Of a DNA stretch of 41,831 nt, positions 29,940-37,923 are shown in pieces. Source of the stretch: Planctomycetota bacterium (lineage in GTDB: Bacteria > Planctomycetota > UBA1135 > GCA-002686595); the NCBI GenBank assembly GCA_029259605.1, contig JAJDEV010000271.1, positions 1 through 41,831 of the forward strand, given 5' to 3'. The translations under genes were made by a program, and so were the position numbers. Positions within the stretch are counted from its first letter, which is position 1. Each line of letters starts with the position of its first letter. The notes below the pieces were generated by a model. The model ran no database searches, was not told the DNA's origin, and was given only the letters and a program-made list of their open reading frames with translations.

Positions 29940-31949
29940 CTACCACCGCACAACCGTGGTCTCGTCGGCGCGAATTTCGACCTCGCGCTCGACGAGCACG
30001 CGCTCGCCGTCCTCGACACGCAGCGTCCAAGCGCCCGGCGGGATCGGCGCGCGGCAGCGCGCGGGCCAGCCGGGCACGATCCAGGCGAGGCCGCCCAACG
30101 AGCTGGCGTCGAACGTGAGACGCTCGATCCGCTCGCCGTCGCGTGTGAGCGACGCGAAGCCTCCGCCGAGTCGGCGACGAGGCCTCGCATCCAGCGGACT
30201 GGACGCATCGAGGCGAGAGTAGGCGCTGATCATCGTCGTCAGCGGGGTGAGGGACTCGAAGTCGAGGTACCCGGCTCGCCCGAGGCGCAGGTTGATCGTG
30301 CGCGCGTCGCCCGGGCTCAGCTCGACGACGCGTTCGGCCGGCGCGTGGGGTGCGCGCGGCAGGACGCCGAAGAGCATGCAGCCAGGGGACGGTTCGACGT
30401 CCGCGCGGATGCGGAACTCGCCGGGCGGAACGGTCACGCTCCAGCGGCCCGCCTGGATCTCGGACCCCCTGGCCATTCCCCCGCCCGAATCCAGGACGAG
30501 GCGACCCGAGGAGACCGACTCGATCCGAACGCTCCCATCGTGGTCGGGAAACACTCCGCCGAACGGTGCGCCGTTCGGATCCGTGAGCTGAACGGTCAGC
30601 TGCGCCGGCTCGCCGCGCGTTCCCACCTCGAGCTCGACGCGCCGGCGCCAGCCCGTGAACGACGGCTCCACGACGGACTCGGCATACCGGTACGCGGGAT
30701 TGTCGAAGGAAGCCACGAACGTCGACGCGGGGTTCGTGCCGGGGAAGACCGCCGTGTCTCCGACGAACACGGGGAAGAGGAGGTCTTCGACGAAGTCGAT
30801 CGGCGTGGCGTCGAACAGCGGAGCTCCTGCTCGCGCGTCCAACTGCGCGTGGCCGCCCAACGGGAAGACAGGCACCGCGCGCTCGAGCTCCGGCAGCGAG
30901 CCGTCGTCGGTGCGGAGCACGACCTCGACGCGGTACGTCTTGAAGACGAGCTCGAGATCGCCGCTCGAAGCATCGTGATCGATCCTCGCGAGCAGGACCG
31001 CGTCGCGTGCGATCCGTCCATCGAAGCCGTCGAACTCTGCGCGCCCCGGCTTTCGGAAGCCGAGCCACGACGCGTAGATCACGTACGCCGACGGGGCGAG
31101 CTTCGGAAACGCGAACCGGCCCTCCGCATCGGCCTGCGCGAGCCCGCCCCACACACCGCCGTCTCGCTCCGCGCGAAGCGTGGCTTCTTCGCTCGGAACG
31201 ACGGGGCGATCCGCGGGCAGCGCGAGCAAGCGAACGCCGGGCACGGGTTCGCCCGCCGGGTCGACGATGCGGCCCGACAGCTCCGTGCCCCCGCCGACCT
31301 CCACATCGATCGTGCGCGGCGCGGCGCACGGATCGAGTCCGAATAGCACGACCGTGGCCGACCCGCGCAACGGCCCGGGTCCGGCGGCGCGGATGTGGAG
31401 CGTGACGTCGCCCGCTCGCGAGGACGACAGCGCGAACCGACCCTCCGTCGTGCGCACTTCCGGCACGCGCCCGCTCGACTCTTCGCCGAACATCCACACA
31501 CGCGCGCTCGGCACGACCGTTCCCTCGGTCGTCCGGACCGTGCCGAGGACGCGCCACCCGCGCCGGACGATGAGCTGCGTCGGCTTCGTCCAGACCTCCA
31601 GCCCCAAGGCGCGCGTCGCCGAGCTCCACGCCGTGCCCTCGCTCGCCACGCGCGCCCAAAGCAGAGCGCGTTCCTCGTCCTTCCACGCCGCGGGCACGTC
31701 GATCACACCCTGCGCCAAGCCGTGCTCGTCGCTCGTGGCCGTGGCGAGAACGGGTCGATCGATGTGGTGCTGCGGATCCGACGCGTGACCGACTCCGATC
31801 TCGATGCGAACTCCGGGTGTCCCTTCCTTCGTGGCGGGGTCGCAGGTGAGGAACGCGAAGTCGACGGGGAACGTTTCGTCGGTGCCCCGCTGCGCGGACA
31901 GGGACGATGCGATCAGCGCGGCACACGCAAATCGAGCGAGCGTGCTCAC
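29940..31949 (-). CDS. secreted carboxypeptidase-regulatory-like paralogue 2
   Basis: 669 aa from the GTG at 31949, which overlaps the TGA of paralogue 3 (GTGA) and gives a signal peptide (VSTLARFACAALIASSLSAQ). The family blocks are all present: FPVDFAFLTCDP, IEIGVGHASDPQHHIDRPVL, LLWARVASEGTAWSSATRAL, VLGTVRTTEGTVVPSARVWMF, IRAAGPGPLRGSA, SGRIVDPAGEPVPGVRLLALP, VFPGTNP, RRRVELEVGTRGEPAQLTVQLTDPNG, GRAGYLDFESL, and the end GAWTLRVEDGERVLVEREVEI...TTVVRW. It is probably translated with paralogue 3 from one message. It is convergent with the ECF sigma gene. Confidence 0.75.
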   Translation of the reverse strand: MSTLARFACAALIASSLSAQRGTDETFPVDFAFLTCDPATKEGTPGVRIEIGVGHASDPQHHIDRPVLATATSDEHGLAQGVIDVPAAWKDEERALLWARVASEGTAWSSATRALGLEVWTKPTQLIVRRGWRVLGTVRTTEGTVVPSARVWMFGEESSGRVPEVRTTEGRFALSSSRAGDVTLHIRAAGPGPLRGSATVVLFGLDPCAAPRTIDVEVGGGTELSGRIVDPAGEPVPGVRLLALPADRPVVPSEEATLRAERDGGVWGGLAQADAEGRFAFPKLAPSAYVIYASWLGFRKPGRAEFDGFDGRIARDAVLLARIDHDASSGDLELVFKTYRVEVVLRTDDGSLPELERAVPVFPLGGHAQLDARAGAPLFDATPIDFVEDLLFPVFVGDTAVFPGTNPASTFVASFDNPAYRYAESVVEPSFTGWRRRVELEVGTRGEPAQLTVQLTDPNGAPFGGVFPDHDGSVRIESVSSGRLVLDSGGGMARGSEIQAGRWSVTVPPGEFRIRADVEPSPGCMLFGVLPRAPHAPAERVVELSPGDARTINLRLGRAGYLDFESLTPLTTMISAYSRLDASSPLDARPRRRLGGGFASLTRDGERIERLTFDASSLGGLAWIVPGWPARCRAPIPPGAWTLRVEDGERVLVEREVEIRADETTVVRW

Positions 31950-34033
31950 CAACGCACGACCGTCGTCCGGCCTGCTCGAATCTCGACCTCGCGCTCGAAC
32001 ATGCGCTCGCCATCCGCGACGCGGAGCGTCCATCGCCCCGGGGGGATGGGCGTCCGGCAGCGCACGGTGGAGTGCGGCACGATCCACGGGACTCCCGTCC
32101 TCCGTTCGGACGCCTCGAAGCGCAAGCCGTCGCAGGTCGAGCCGTCGGGTCGCGTCATCGTCACAGGTACGCCGCCGTTTCGCAGGCGCAAGCCCTCGCG
32201 CGCGCGATAGCTCCACTCCTCCATCGGGTCCAAGAACCGCGGCTCGCCGTCGAGGGGACCGGCCGCGATCACACGCGGAGTGGTGCGTCGAACCGCGTTC
32301 GATTCGAAGTCCAAATATCCGGCGGGTTCGAGTTGGAGCTCGATCCGCCGCTCGTCACCGGATCCGAGTTCGACGATCGCCTTCGTCGGCGCGAAAGCAG
32401 CGCGAGGCAGTTCCGCGGGAATGACGCACCCGAACCTCGGTTCCGCGTCCGCTTCGACGATGTATCGGCCCGGCGCGAGCGTCAGTGACCACGCTCCGCC
32501 ACGGATCTCGGTCCCCCCCCCAAGGACCATCTTCTCGGAGCTCGCAACGTGCTGACCCGTCGTCGCGGATCGGATCTCGATGCGCGCGTCGGCCCCGTAC
32601 AGCTCCCCGTGGGGGTTGCCGAGAGGATCGGTGATCTGCATCGTCAGCCGCGCGGGTTCCCCACGAGCGCCGAGATCGAGCTCGACCCGCGTGCGCCAAG
32701 AATCCGACGTGTCGTCGATCTTCTTCTCGGTGAACGGGAACGCCGGTCCATCCCACGTGAGGAGCGCACCGAACGGCGTCTCGTGAACGGGGAACACGGC
32801 CAGGTTGTCGACGACGATTGGCTCCTGCCCCCGCACGTACGCCCGTGACGATCCGGCGACGCGCATGTACTCGGGGTCCGACAGCGGCAGGAGCTCGAGA
32901 AAGCTGCGATCCCGTTTGCCGTCGACCTTGTGCGCGAAGAACTCGGGCGCATCGCCGCGCTCGGTCTTCACGAGCACTTCGACGCGGCGCGCTTCGAACC
33001 TCAACTCGACCGGCTTCGCCGTCCCCTCGAACGGCACCGAACCGAGGAAGACCTCGCCCTTGCCCATCTGCGGATGAAAGCCGTCGTTTGGATCGCGCGA
33101 GATCCCCACGAACTCTCGCCACGCGGCGTAGAAGTCGTACTCGCCGCTCAAGAGATGTGGGAACTCGAACGAGCCGTCAGGCCCCGTCGCGCTCTGTCCT
33201 CCCCACAGTCCTCCGAGCCGTTCCGTTTGCAAGGTGTCGAACGGAGACACGCGCGCCTCGTGGCCGGTCGGGACGGCGAGCAGCCGCACGCCGGGAACGG
33301 GATTCCCGTCCGGGTCGATCACTCGACCGGCCATGCCGATGCCGCCGCCGACTTCGACGTCGACCGTGCGTGCCTCGCCGCTCAACACGACATCGTTCAC
33401 TTCGACCGTGCCCGATCCGTACCCGGGACCGGGTCCGGCGGCGCGCGCGTGCAGGACGTACGACCCGGCCTCGAAGACGTGCGCCGCGAAGCGACCATCC
33501 ACCGTTCGGGTCACCGAGAGTCGCTGCGTGTCGCCGAAGAAGAGCCAAACACGAGCATCGGGAACGAGTTCACCGCTCGCCGAACGCACCGTTCCGAGCA
33601 CCGTACCACCGGCGTAGACGGCGAGCCTGGTCGGCTTCGTGTCCTCCCGCGGATAAAGCGTGCGAATCGCTGAAGTCCACGACAGTCCCGGTGTGGCGAC
33701 GCGCGCCCAGATGCGTGCGGCGCTGTCCTCCTTCCAATCGAGCGAGACGTCGACCGCACCGCGCACCGATCCGTTCCCGTCGCTCGTCACGTGCGTCAGG
33801 ACCTGGCGGTCGACGTGGTGCTGCGGATCGCGCGGGTGACCGATCCCGATCTCGAGTTCCACGTGCGGCCACGGTCGCTTCTCCCGGTAGTCGTAGGTCG
33901 TGAACTCGAACTCGACCCGGAACGTCTCCGCAGGCGGATCGGCGTCGACCGTCACCGGCGTCCGCTGGGCCATGGCGGTAGGTGCGAGCAGCGCGCAGGC
34001 GGCGAGCCACAGGAGAGTCGTACGAGCGTGCAT
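31946..34033 (-). CDS. secreted carboxypeptidase-regulatory-like paralogue 3
   Basis: 695 aa from the ATG at 34033, with a signal peptide (MHARTTLLWLAACALLAPTAMAQ). The open frame reaches 34216 but that extension overlaps the sigma-fusion gene and lacks an export signal. Family blocks are FRVEFEFTTYDY, LEIGIGHPRDPQHHVDRQVL, ARIWARVATPG, VLGTVRSASGELVPDARVWLF, RAAGPGPGYGSG, AGRVIDPDGNPVPGVRLLAVP, FPVHETP, RVELDLGARGEPARLTMQITDP, GRWTLRVADGERM and TTVVRW. A run of nine G on the coding strand (32513-32521) encodes three glycines near residue 505 and is a possible slippage site. GAGG lies upstream of the ATG. Confidence 0.75.
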   Translation of the reverse strand: MHARTTLLWLAACALLAPTAMAQRTPVTVDADPPAETFRVEFEFTTYDYREKRPWPHVELEIGIGHPRDPQHHVDRQVLTHVTSDGNGSVRGAVDVSLDWKEDSAARIWARVATPGLSWTSAIRTLYPREDTKPTRLAVYAGGTVLGTVRSASGELVPDARVWLFFGDTQRLSVTRTVDGRFAAHVFEAGSYVLHARAAGPGPGYGSGTVEVNDVVLSGEARTVDVEVGGGIGMAGRVIDPDGNPVPGVRLLAVPTGHEARVSPFDTLQTERLGGLWGGQSATGPDGSFEFPHLLSGEYDFYAAWREFVGISRDPNDGFHPQMGKGEVFLGSVPFEGTAKPVELRFEARRVEVLVKTERGDAPEFFAHKVDGKRDRSFLELLPLSDPEYMRVAGSSRAYVRGQEPIVVDNLAVFPVHETPFGALLTWDGPAFPFTEKKIDDTSDSWRTRVELDLGARGEPARLTMQITDPLGNPHGELYGADARIEIRSATTGQHVASSEKMVLGGGTEIRGGAWSLTLAPGRYIVEADAEPRFGCVIPAELPRAAFAPTKAIVELGSGDERRIELQLEPAGYLDFESNAVRRTTPRVIAAGPLDGEPRFLDPMEEWSYRAREGLRLRNGGVPVTMTRPDGSTCDGLRFEASERRTGVPWIVPHSTVRCRTPIPPGRWTLRVADGERMFEREVEIRAGRTTVVRW

Positions 34034-34083
34034 CGTTGGCGGAATCCTCGTTGTGTGAACCGCGGGCACCCGAGAGACGCCGG

Positions 34084-34104
34084 ACGTGCACTCTATCTTT
34101 CCCC
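34084..34104 (-). promoter_or_regulatory. leader box of paralogue 3
   Basis: On the minus strand the leader carries GGGGAAAGATAGAGTGCACG, 50 nt before the start. It resembles the box before paralogue 1 (20624-20640). The role is unproven. Confidence 0.25.
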
Positions 34105-34148
34105 GATTCCTCGGATACGAACTCCGGCGCCGATACTCGGCTCGCTCC

Positions 34149-36773
34149 CTACAACCCCACTTCATGCCCCGCGCCCGCGGGCAGGTCGACCGCCACGCGC
34201 CGCACCTCTTCGCCACCTCGCAAAAGGACGATCGTCACCGCGCCCTCCGCGCCGATCACGACGCCCGAGCGGCCGTCGACGAGGTCGGCGGACGGGGCGG
34301 AGATCACGGCGTCGGAGACGGGGATCAGGAGCGGTTGCAGGTTGTCGTGCTCGTCGACGAGCTTGAAGGCGTCGGCTTCGCCCGGGTCGCTCTCGAGGAC
34401 GACGCGGAAGCGGCAGCTGGCCTTGGCTGCGATGCGCAACGACTCGAGGTCGGCCGCGGCGGTGAGCGGTTCGGTGTGCGGCCATTGCAGCGCATCGCCG
34501 ACGAAGAGCAGGGACGCGCCGCGCGTGTGCAAGGCTTCGAACGCGAAGCGGCCGTCCGCGTCGGTGCGGACCGTGGCGGCGTCGAGGAAGTTGCGCGAGA
34601 AGGACGGCACCGGGAGCGGTGAGTCGTTCCATGAGCTGAGCTCGCGCTCCTCGATCGATGCATCCGGGGCGGAGTGTCCGAGCGCGACGCGCACGTCTGC
34701 GAGCGGTGTTCCGCTCAGCGATACGAGGCGGCCCGCGACGCGCTGCGTTTCGTCGTCCGTCAGGCGCAGCGTCGCGTCGCTCGTCCCCGCCCGGATGCGG
34801 CGCGGTTCGGCGGCAGCGAGCGTCGACGGGACCACGGCGAAGATCGTGTAGCTGCGGTCGAGCAGGCCCTCGACGCGGAAGCGGCCGGACGCGTCGGTGC
34901 GCGTGCCGACGTGGCGCGGGTGCATCGGGTTCGGCCGTCCGGTGATGAGCGCCTCGACGAGCGACTCGCCGGTCAGTGACTTCTCGCCGTCCGAGTGCGT
35001 CGTCGAGCCGAAGTACGACACGTCCGGCGTCCACACTTCCGCGCCCGCGACCGGCTCGCCGCGCGCGTCGACCACGCGACCCGCGATCGCGAGCGGCTCG
35101 CCGCCGACGAAGAGGCGCACGGGATCGTCCTGCGTATGGCCCTCGGTCGCGCGCGCCGGATCGTAGGCCAGCGACGCCGGCAAGCGGCCGCGCACGAGCG
35201 CGCGCAGCGTCACCGCTTCGACCCAGTCGTGACGGCGCAGCATGAAGCGTCCGTCCGGATCGCTGACCGTGCCGCTCCCGTATCCATAGCTGACGAACGC
35301 GCCGCGCACCGGGACGCCGTTCGGGTCGAGCACGACGCCGAACACCGAGCGCGGTTCGGTCTTCGACGCGACGAGTGTGAGCTCGAGGTCCAAATCGTCG
35401 TACGCCGTGAGCGCGCGCGACGCGGTGTCGAAGCCGTCGCGGCTCGCCTCGATCGTCGCGCCCGCGAGCGCTGCGACCGAATCGATGTGGAAGCGACCGT
35501 CGTCGTCCGTGAACGCCTCCGCCAGCGGTTGCAGCACGTGCGCCGAGCGGCCGTCCGGCGGCAGCGTCACCGTGAAAAGCAGACCCGATTCGCCCGGCAG
35601 CGCGATCTCGACGCGCGTGTCGGGGAGCGGAGCGCCGCTCTCGTCGACGACGCGGCCCGCGTAGCGACGGCGCGGCGTGACGACGACGATCGGGCGCTCG
35701 GCGGGAACGCCGCCGTCGAGCTTCGAGCCGGACAAGCAGGCGTAAAGCTCGCTCTGCACCGACAGGCGACCGCGCGCATCCGGCGCGTCGAAGGAGAACA
35801 CGCCGCCGTCGCCGCTCGTCGCGACGACGCGCCGATCGCCCGCGCCCGGCACGAAGACGACGTCGACGTCGCGCACGGCGCGCCCGTCGAGCTCGCGCAC
35901 GTCGCCCTCGATGCGCGGCGCCGCGCTCGGTGCGTCCGGCGCGTCCTCGACGAGCGCGGGTGTCTCGACCGCGAGGCGTTCGGCTGCGGGCGCGTCGAGC
36001 GAGGCGGTGCCGTTCCGCGGCAGCGGAGGCGTCGCGGCGGCGGTGTCGAGCGACACCTTGGGTCCCGCTCGCTCCACCTCGTCGCCCCTGCGATCGAGAT
36101 AGAGCGCCGCGCCGATCGCGACGGCGCACGCGCACGAGAGGATGACTTTTGCGTTCATGGTGAGCAGCACGGATCCGAGTCCGAGTCCCGCGGAAGTCGT
36201 GGCCGGGGCGAGGCCCGCGCCGCCGGAAGTCGGCGGCGCGGCGAGGGGCGCGCGAGCGAGCGGCAAGAGCGCGACGACCCACGCGTCACGCTTCCCGCCG
36301 TGCGCACGATCGAGCTTGCCGCGCAACCGCTCGAGCGCGCGCTCGATGCGCGAATGCACCGTCTTCACGGGGACCTGCTGCGAGCTCGCGATCTCGCGCG
36401 GCGTCATCCCGCGCAGATAGCGCAGGTGCACGGCGGTGCGGAACGGCTCGTCGAGCGCTTCGACGAGCTCGACCAGCTCGCGGTGCAACGCGAGCTCCTC
36501 GACGACTTCGAGCGTGGACGGCGCGGTCGTCGCGGAAACGCGCGGCTCGGCATCGCGCCGCTCGCGCCGCGCCTCCCCGCGCAGCGTCTGCCGCACGACG
36601 TTGCGCAGGATCGTCGCGAGCCATCCGCGCACCTTACGCGGATCGCGCGGCTCGCGATCGAGCGCGACCACGAGCGTGTCCTGCACCGCATCGTCCGCGC
36701 GGTGCGGGTCACGCACCAAGCTGCGCGCGAGTGCGTGCAACCAGGAGAGGTCCTCGAGCTCGATGTTCCGCAT
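34149..36773 (-). CDS. membrane-tethered ECF sigma factor fused to carboxypeptidase-regulatory-like repeats
   Basis: 874 aa in one frame. Residues 8-75 are sigma region 2 (SWLHALARSLVRDPHRADDA, then VQDTLVVALDR, WLATILRNVVRQTLR). Residues 95-152 are region 4 (LDEPFRTAVHLRYLRGMTPR, then EIASSQQVPVKTVHSRIERA). A Gly/Ala-rich linker leads to one hydrophobic helix at about 208-226 (KVILSCACAVAIGAALYLDR). The remaining ~640 residues are a chain of carboxypeptidase-regulatory-like units (GDVRELDGRAVRDVDVVFV, AGRVVDESGAPLPDTRVEI, FGVVLDPNGVPVRGAFVSY, AGRVVDARGEPVAGAEVWT, AGRLVSLSGTPLADVRVAL). The predicted topology is sigma domains in the cytoplasm and repeats outside. Release by proteolysis, or sensing by the outer part, is an inference. 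No separate anti-sigma gene adjoins. Confidence 0.85.
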   Translation of the reverse strand: MRNIELEDLSWLHALARSLVRDPHRADDAVQDTLVVALDREPRDPRKVRGWLATILRNVVRQTLRGEARRERRDAEPRVSATTAPSTLEVVEELALHRELVELVEALDEPFRTAVHLRYLRGMTPREIASSQQVPVKTVHSRIERALERLRGKLDRAHGGKRDAWVVALLPLARAPLAAPPTSGGAGLAPATTSAGLGLGSVLLTMNAKVILSCACAVAIGAALYLDRRGDEVERAGPKVSLDTAAATPPLPRNGTASLDAPAAERLAVETPALVEDAPDAPSAAPRIEGDVRELDGRAVRDVDVVFVPGAGDRRVVATSGDGGVFSFDAPDARGRLSVQSELYACLSGSKLDGGVPAERPIVVVTPRRRYAGRVVDESGAPLPDTRVEIALPGESGLLFTVTLPPDGRSAHVLQPLAEAFTDDDGRFHIDSVAALAGATIEASRDGFDTASRALTAYDDLDLELTLVASKTEPRSVFGVVLDPNGVPVRGAFVSYGYGSGTVSDPDGRFMLRRHDWVEAVTLRALVRGRLPASLAYDPARATEGHTQDDPVRLFVGGEPLAIAGRVVDARGEPVAGAEVWTPDVSYFGSTTHSDGEKSLTGESLVEALITGRPNPMHPRHVGTRTDASGRFRVEGLLDRSYTIFAVVPSTLAAAEPRRIRAGTSDATLRLTDDETQRVAGRLVSLSGTPLADVRVALGHSAPDASIEERELSSWNDSPLPVPSFSRNFLDAATVRTDADGRFAFEALHTRGASLLFVGDALQWPHTEPLTAAADLESLRIAAKASCRFRVVLESDPGEADAFKLVDEHDNLQPLLIPVSDAVISAPSADLVDGRSGVVIGAEGAVTIVLLRGGEEVRRVAVDLPAGAGHEVGL

Positions 36774-36852
36774 GGCCGTACCGAGGGGATGCCACGGACC
36801 CCCGGCGTTCCCCCAGCAAAACCGAAAACGCTCGCGCGCGGCTGCGGTTCCC

Positions 36853-37227
36853 CTACTTCGCCCGCCCCACCCGCCACGCCAGCGTCACCCAGCCGATCAT
36901 GAGCAGCAGACCGCCGAGCGGCGTGACCGGCCCCATCACCGAACGCAGCACGCCGAGCGACAGGCAGTAGATCGAGCCGCTGAAGAGCAGACTTCCGATG
37001 AGGAAGAGGATGGCGACGGAGCCGAGGCGCTCGCGCTTCTCGCTCAGGATGCCGACCAGGATCAGCGCGAGGGCGTGCCACACCTGGTAGCGGACGGCGG
37101 TGTGCCAGTTGTCGAGCTGGCCGGCTTCGATAAGGCGGTCCTTCAGGGCGTGGGCTCCGAAGGCGCCGAGCGTGACGCCGAGGCCGGCCCACAGGGATCC
37201 GATGACGATCGAGAGGCGCGCGTTCAT
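36853..37227 (-). CDS. DUF423 family small membrane protein
   Basis: 124 aa with four hydrophobic helices. The family blocks are GSLWAGLGVTLGAFGAHALKD, NWHTAVRYQVWHALALILVG, FLIGSLLFSGSIYCLSL and then GPVTPLGGLLLMIGW, which are the hallmarks of the DUF423/YgdD/TMEM256 group. The length is typical and the function unknown. The ATG at 37227 is preferred over the much longer open frame upstream, which overlaps the divergent gene. TACGAT sits 6 nt before the ATG, which would imply an almost leaderless transcript. Confidence 0.92.
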   Translation of the reverse strand: MNARLSIVIGSLWAGLGVTLGAFGAHALKDRLIEAGQLDNWHTAVRYQVWHALALILVGILSEKRERLGSVAILFLIGSLLFSGSIYCLSLGVLRSVMGPVTPLGGLLLMIGWVTLAWRVGRAK

Positions 37228-37344
37228 GGGAGCATCGTAGGGCCAGGCGCGTGTCGCGCCAGCGGTGCGCCGCCCGCCGTGGTTCGAGTAGGCTCGGCGA
37301 CCCGACGTTCCAGCGTCGCTCACACACCCGAACCGGAGAACGCC

Positions 37345-37923
37345 ATGCTCGCCCGCACCCTCGTCGTCGTCTCGTCGCTGCTCGCGCTCGGAATGCGTCC
37401 GGCCGCCGTCCACGAAGCATCCGCCGAACCCGCGCCCGCTTGGTTCGCCGCGTACCTCGCGAGCGAGATGGAGCACGGCGGGCTCTTCATCGCCGACAAC
37501 TCCGCCTACACGAGCGCGTCGGAAACGGACGACGCGTACGGCATCGACTGGACCTGGGGCATCGGCAAGCGGAGCGTGCGCGGGCGGCTGTTCGGTCTGG
37601 CGAACGGCGAAGAGACGGGCACCTATTGGGAGATGCACACGGTGTGGCATCCGGGTGCGAACGAGGCGCGCGCGTACCAGTTCGGCGGCGACGGGACGTT
37701 TGCGGAGGGCACGCTGCGTCTGCTCGACGAGGCGGCGGGCATCGCGGGCGGCATCGAGATCCTGCAGACCTTCACGTCGCCCGACGGTTCGACGCGCGAA
37801 GTGCGGCACGTGTCGCATCCGCTCGCGGGCGGCGGGAACCGCGGCGCGTCGTTCGACAAGGACGGCGACGGGTGGAAGCCGCGACGCAGCTACGACTGGT
37901 TGCCGGAGCCGCGCGAAGACTGA
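37345..37923 (+). CDS. small secreted protein of unknown function
   Basis: 192 aa. A signal peptide is likely (MLARTLVVVSSLLALGMRPAAVHEASA). GGAGA lies 8 nt before the ATG. The mature part has a lipocalin-like or DUF1579-like feel: WTWGIGKRSVRGRLFGLANG, then GTYWEMHTVWHPGANEARAYQFGGDGTFAEGTLRL and ILQTFTSPDGSTREVRH, i.e. alternating strands of a small beta-barrel. This is a guess from pattern; no family was recognised. It stands alone between DUF423 (divergent) and the vWA gene (convergent, ends abutting at 37923/37924). Confidence 0.65.
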   Translation: MLARTLVVVSSLLALGMRPAAVHEASAEPAPAWFAAYLASEMEHGGLFIADNSAYTSASETDDAYGIDWTWGIGKRSVRGRLFGLANGEETGTYWEMHTVWHPGANEARAYQFGGDGTFAEGTLRLLDEAAGIAGGIEILQTFTSPDGSTREVRHVSHPLAGGGNRGASFDKDGDGWKPRRSYDWLPEPRED

